The translations under genes and the position numbers were made by a program. From Syntrophaceae bacterium PtaB.Bin038 (GTDB taxonomy: Bacteria > Desulfobacterota > Syntrophia > Syntrophales > UBA2192): DNA of 14,800 nt. The notes under the pieces are model-generated. The model was not told the DNA's origin. It saw nothing but the letters and a program-made list of their open reading frames with translations, and ran no database searches. Shown here piece by piece: positions 12,497 through 14,800 of this stretch (positions are counted from its first letter, which is position 1; each line of letters opens with the position of its first letter). The stretch covers positions 1-14,800 of the forward strand of contig MVQS01000142.1 in the NCBI GenBank assembly GCA_002067855.1, read 5' to 3'.

Positions 12497-13495
12497 ATGA
12501 ATACACACAAAACGATCATCGTCGTTCTCGCTCTTCTGATGCTGGGATGTTCGGGCGGCGGCAGCCCCTCGTCTGTCTCCGTGGAAGCGCCGGAACCGGT
12601 CCCCCTGAGCAGCGACACCTCCCTGGCCTCGGTGATCGGCGAGGTGCGGGGCCACTCTCTGGTCGAAATCCCCTTTGGCACGACCGTGGAGGTCCTCGAG
12701 GCCTCTCTCGTGGTCGCGGCGGGAGCTCGGTTCGACATTTGCGAGTCCGATGGGCGCACGAGGGCGACCGGCCTGACCGCAAGTTCCCTCATCGTTGTGA
12801 CGGCCGAGGACGGCACCAGGGCAACCTACACGGTTTCCATCCTGCCCGACCCGGCCATCGTGGCGGAGTGGATCGGCTTCTCCCCCGATTGCCGCCAGTA
12901 CGTGATCGCCGATGTCCCCGCCGTCGAAGGGTACAAGGGGAACATGAACGCCCGGCTGTTCGACGGCGATCCGGCGACGCTGGACTACGTGATCGCCCCC
13001 GACCGCGACGAACTGACCCTTCGGAACAAAGGGACCGTCGAGGTCCTGGTCCGCGTGGACGGCATCCACCCCTTTGCCGGGATCGTGCACAAGGGCGAGC
13101 GAAGGGATTTCAGCGACGAGGCCTGGGGCCTGCAGCTCTGGTACCACGAGGGGTCCCACGCGCGGCTTCTCTTCATGATCACCGGTGACGACGGCAAGTG
13201 GATCGGCGTCTACGGGAGCTACGACCTGCAGCCCGGCCGATGGTACCACATCGTCGGGACCTGGGACGAGACGACGCTTCGCCTCTACGTCAACGGCGTG
13301 CTGGACGACGAGGCGGCCAATACCACCGGCGGCGTGCGCGACACGGCCGGCAGCCTCATCATAGGGGCGCAGCTTGCCGAGAAGTACAACGCCGGATACG
13401 GCAATCTCGGCTGGGACGGCGTGATCGACCGGGTCATCATCCGCAGCGACACGCTGAGCGCCGAGCAGGTTCAGGCCCGGTACAACGGCCTGTAA
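12497..13495 (+). CDS. Lipoprotein with C-terminal LamG/concanavalin-like domain
   Basis: A 332-residue protein starting at ATG 12497, which has CGGAGGAGG upstream; the longer in-frame ATG 12425 would bury the signal peptide. The signal is MNTHK, a hydrophobic core and the lipobox LMLGC with C18 as the lipidated Cys, followed by a flexible SGGGSPSS linker. Residues about 40-115 look like a beta-sandwich of the cell-surface cadherin-like kind (LIVVTAEDGTRATYTVSI). Residues about 130-332 match a LamG/concanavalin-like jelly roll: WYHIVGTWDETTLRLYVNG, then GSLIIGAQ and IDRVIIRSDTLSAEQV. S19 at +2 gives no inner-membrane retention signal, so outer-membrane anchoring is likely. Such domains bind carbohydrates or surface ligands; the ligand is unknown. 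Confidence 0.87.
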   Translation: MNTHKTIIVVLALLMLGCSGGGSPSSVSVEAPEPVPLSSDTSLASVIGEVRGHSLVEIPFGTTVEVLEASLVVAAGARFDICESDGRTRATGLTASSLIVVTAEDGTRATYTVSILPDPAIVAEWIGFSPDCRQYVIADVPAVEGYKGNMNARLFDGDPATLDYVIAPDRDELTLRNKGTVEVLVRVDGIHPFAGIVHKGERRDFSDEAWGLQLWYHEGSHARLLFMITGDDGKWIGVYGSYDLQPGRWYHIVGTWDETTLRLYVNGVLDDEAANTTGGVRDTAGSLIIGAQLAEKYNAGYGNLGWDGVIDRVIIRSDTLSAEQVQARYNGL

Positions 13496-13535
13496 GACAA
13501 CACGCCGAAGCGCATGCCGATAGGCTTGCAGCCCA

Positions 13536-13570
13536 AAGGGGGGCAGGACCGCAGGGGTTCCACCCCCCTT
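13536..13570 (+). terminator. Possible terminator after the lipoprotein
   Basis: AAGGGGGG (13536-13543) pairs with CCCCCCTT (13563-13570) around 19 bases. The trailing T tract is poor (TTCTT), so termination may be weak or factor-assisted. Confidence 0.4.
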
Positions 13571-13764
13571 CTTCTGCCGATGCCGTTCCCACGGGGACTC
13601 AGAAAAGGATGGACCGGCGGCCCGAAGGGCTTATAGTGGGCCCATGCCGGGAGGACACAGGGGAGCGGCGCGTCTTGCACCCCCGTTTGATACATCGACA
13701 CCCGGTCCCGCCTGCCGCCTGCCCCGAAAGGCCCATCATACGGGCAAAATCGCCGTCTTTTAGC

Positions 13765-13791
13765 TTGACAAAATTGAGGTTATTGTATACG
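13765..13791 (+). promoter_or_regulatory. Putative sigma-70-type promoter for the acyl-CoA mutase
   Basis: A perfect TTGACA at 13765-13770 is followed after 15 bases by TATACG (13786-13791, 4 of 6). The spacing is short by two bases, so the exact -10 is uncertain. A start near 13798 would leave a leader of about 97 bases. Confidence 0.45.
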
Positions 13792-13894
13792 GGAACGAGT
13801 GGGTCTATTATTGCGGAATGTCAGGGTTTAATAAGGTTCAAGGAGTGTATATGGTCTAAATTTCTACAAATTCACGGACAAGGAGGGAGGAAAC

Positions 13895-14800
13895 GTGTAT
13901 TTCGCAAAAGAAGTTCTCGAATCGTCCAGCAGGATGCGCCAGAAGTGGGAGGACGAGGTCAAGAAACTCGTCGCCAAATGGCCCGATCAGAAGCCGGAGG
14001 CCCAGTGGTCCACGGTTTCCGATCTCCCCATCAAACGTCTCTACACCCCCGAAGACATCAAGGACATGGAGTTCGAGCGGGACATCGGCTACCCCGGGCA
14101 GTACCCGTACACCCGCGGCAACCAGGTGACGGGCTACCGCGGCAAGTACTGGACCTTCCGCATGTTCTCGGGCATGGGCGATGCCGCCACCACGAACGCG
14201 CGGTGGCACCTGCTCCTGAAGGAAGGCCAGACGGGTCTCAGCACCGCCTTCGACTTCCCCACCCTCATGGGGTATGACACCGACTCCCCGAAGGCCCGGG
14301 GCGAGTGCGGCAAGTGCGGCGTGGCCATCGACACACTCGAGGACTTCCTCGTTCTCACAAAGGGCATCCCCCTCGACAAGATCACGACCTCCATGACGAT
14401 CAACCCCCCGGCGACGGCCCTGTGGGCGATGTACTGCGCCGCGGCCGAGATGCAGGGGATCCCCCTCACGAAGATCGGCGGCACGATCCAGAACGACATG
14501 CTCAAGGAGTTCATCGCCCAGAAGACGCTGATGTGCCCGCCCGAGCCTTCCGTCAAGCTCATCAGCGACACCGTCGAGTTCGGCACCCTGAAGGTTCCCA
14601 AGTGGAACACGATCTCCATCTCGGGCTACCACATCCGCGAGGCGGGCTCCACGGCGGTCCAGGAGCTGGCCTTCACGCTGCGCGACGGCATGGAGTACGT
14701 CGAGGACGTGATTCGCCGCAAGAAGCTCGACGTCGACGCCTTCGCCCCCCGGCTCTCCTTCTTCTTCAACTCCCACATCGACTTCTTCGAGGAGATCTGC
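13895..14800 (+). CDS. B12-dependent acyl-CoA mutase large subunit, isobutyryl-CoA-mutase-like, 3' truncated
   Basis: The start is GTG 13895 with AAGGAGGGAGG just upstream; the frame stays open for 302 codons to the window end. It is the substrate-binding TIM-barrel part of the methylmalonyl-CoA mutase family: YPYTRG (70-75), GQTGLSTAFD (111-120), GVAID, GGTIQNDMLKEF (195-206), CPPEPS, SISGYH (241-246, catalytic-type H246) and EAGSTAVQELA. The two residues that recognise the methylmalonyl carboxylate in true MCM (Tyr89 and Arg207 of the P. shermanii enzyme) align with F91 and Q209 here, the pair known from isobutyryl-CoA mutase (Phe80, Gln198). So it probably isomerises an acyl-CoA lacking the free carboxylate, for instance isobutyryl-CoA to butyryl-CoA. 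The cobalamin domain would be later in the gene or on a separate small subunit, beyond the window. Confidence 0.88.
   Translation, partial: MYFAKEVLESSSRMRQKWEDEVKKLVAKWPDQKPEAQWSTVSDLPIKRLYTPEDIKDMEFERDIGYPGQYPYTRGNQVTGYRGKYWTFRMFSGMGDAATTNARWHLLLKEGQTGLSTAFDFPTLMGYDTDSPKARGECGKCGVAIDTLEDFLVLTKGIPLDKITTSMTINPPATALWAMYCAAAEMQGIPLTKIGGTIQNDMLKEFIAQKTLMCPPEPSVKLISDTVEFGTLKVPKWNTISISGYHIREAGSTAVQELAFTLRDGMEYVEDVIRRKKLDVDAFAPRLSFFFNSHIDFFEEIC

Larger units (their letters stand above)
13496..13894. other. Intergenic region before the acyl-CoA mutase
   Basis: About 400 bases without a gene I can support. It contains a GC hairpin after the lipoprotein (13536-13570), a small GCCC-GAA-GGGC hairpin (13620-13630), a promoter match (13765-13791) and an AT-richer leader of about 100 bases leading to the mutase. 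Confidence 0.5.

Noticed and set aside
13856..14776. 306-residue open frame on the - strand at the window end
   Set aside because: Shadow of the acyl-CoA mutase, whose motifs are unmistakable on the + strand from GTG 13895.

Overview
The window looks like chromosome from a strictly anaerobic, GC-rich bacterium, most likely a Desulfobacterota relative of the syntrophic or sulfate-reducing lineages (Syntrophales/Syntrophobacterales type). This is inferred from gene content: a heterodisulfide-reductase-type iron-sulfur protein, a selenocysteine peroxiredoxin read through an in-frame TGA, a sigma-54 activator, an HD-GYP protein, and a B12-dependent acyl-CoA mutase. All genes but one small membrane protein lie on the + strand. 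I found no tRNA, rRNA, CRISPR array or insertion sequence.

Layout. (1) 1-998: 3' part of a dicluster ferredoxin/CCG-domain protein. (2) 1088-1810: selenoprotein peroxiredoxin (PrxU type) with TGA at the catalytic position and a SECIS-like hairpin just after it. (3) 2081-3421: PAS-AAA-Fis sigma-54 activator, followed by an AT-rich intergenic region with TGCAAC/GTTGCA palindromes and a -24/-12 promoter match. (4) 3640-10084: a same-strand run with short gaps, possibly one sigma-54-driven operon: NifX/NifB-like small protein, 88-aa unknown, about 11-TM membrane protein rich in His/Trp, Tat-exported MBL-fold hydrolase, two exported proteins built from one unrecognised ~95-residue module (1 copy, then 2 copies), and a CobW-type GTPase with a ~310-residue unknown N-terminal region. 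(5) 10092-10379 (-): small membrane protein with its own sigma-70-type promoter. (6) 10803-12229: pilin-like protein, short intrinsic terminator, HD-GYP phosphodiesterase. (7) 12497-13495: LamG-type lipoprotein. (8) 13895-end: 5' part of an acyl-CoA mutase large subunit carrying isobutyryl-CoA-mutase-type residues rather than methylmalonyl-CoA-mutase ones.

Most notable points: the UGA-encoded Sec85 peroxiredoxin that lacks the usual resolving-Cys motif; an exact 56-bp in-frame repeat that gives the CobW-type GTPase the same C-terminal tail as the peroxiredoxin; the 3640-10084 gene set, whose metal-handling theme (NifX-like carrier, CobW metallochaperone, dimetal MBL, His-rich membrane protein) suggests an undescribed membrane or periplasmic metalloenzyme system; and the Tyr-to-Phe / Arg-to-Gln pair in the mutase.
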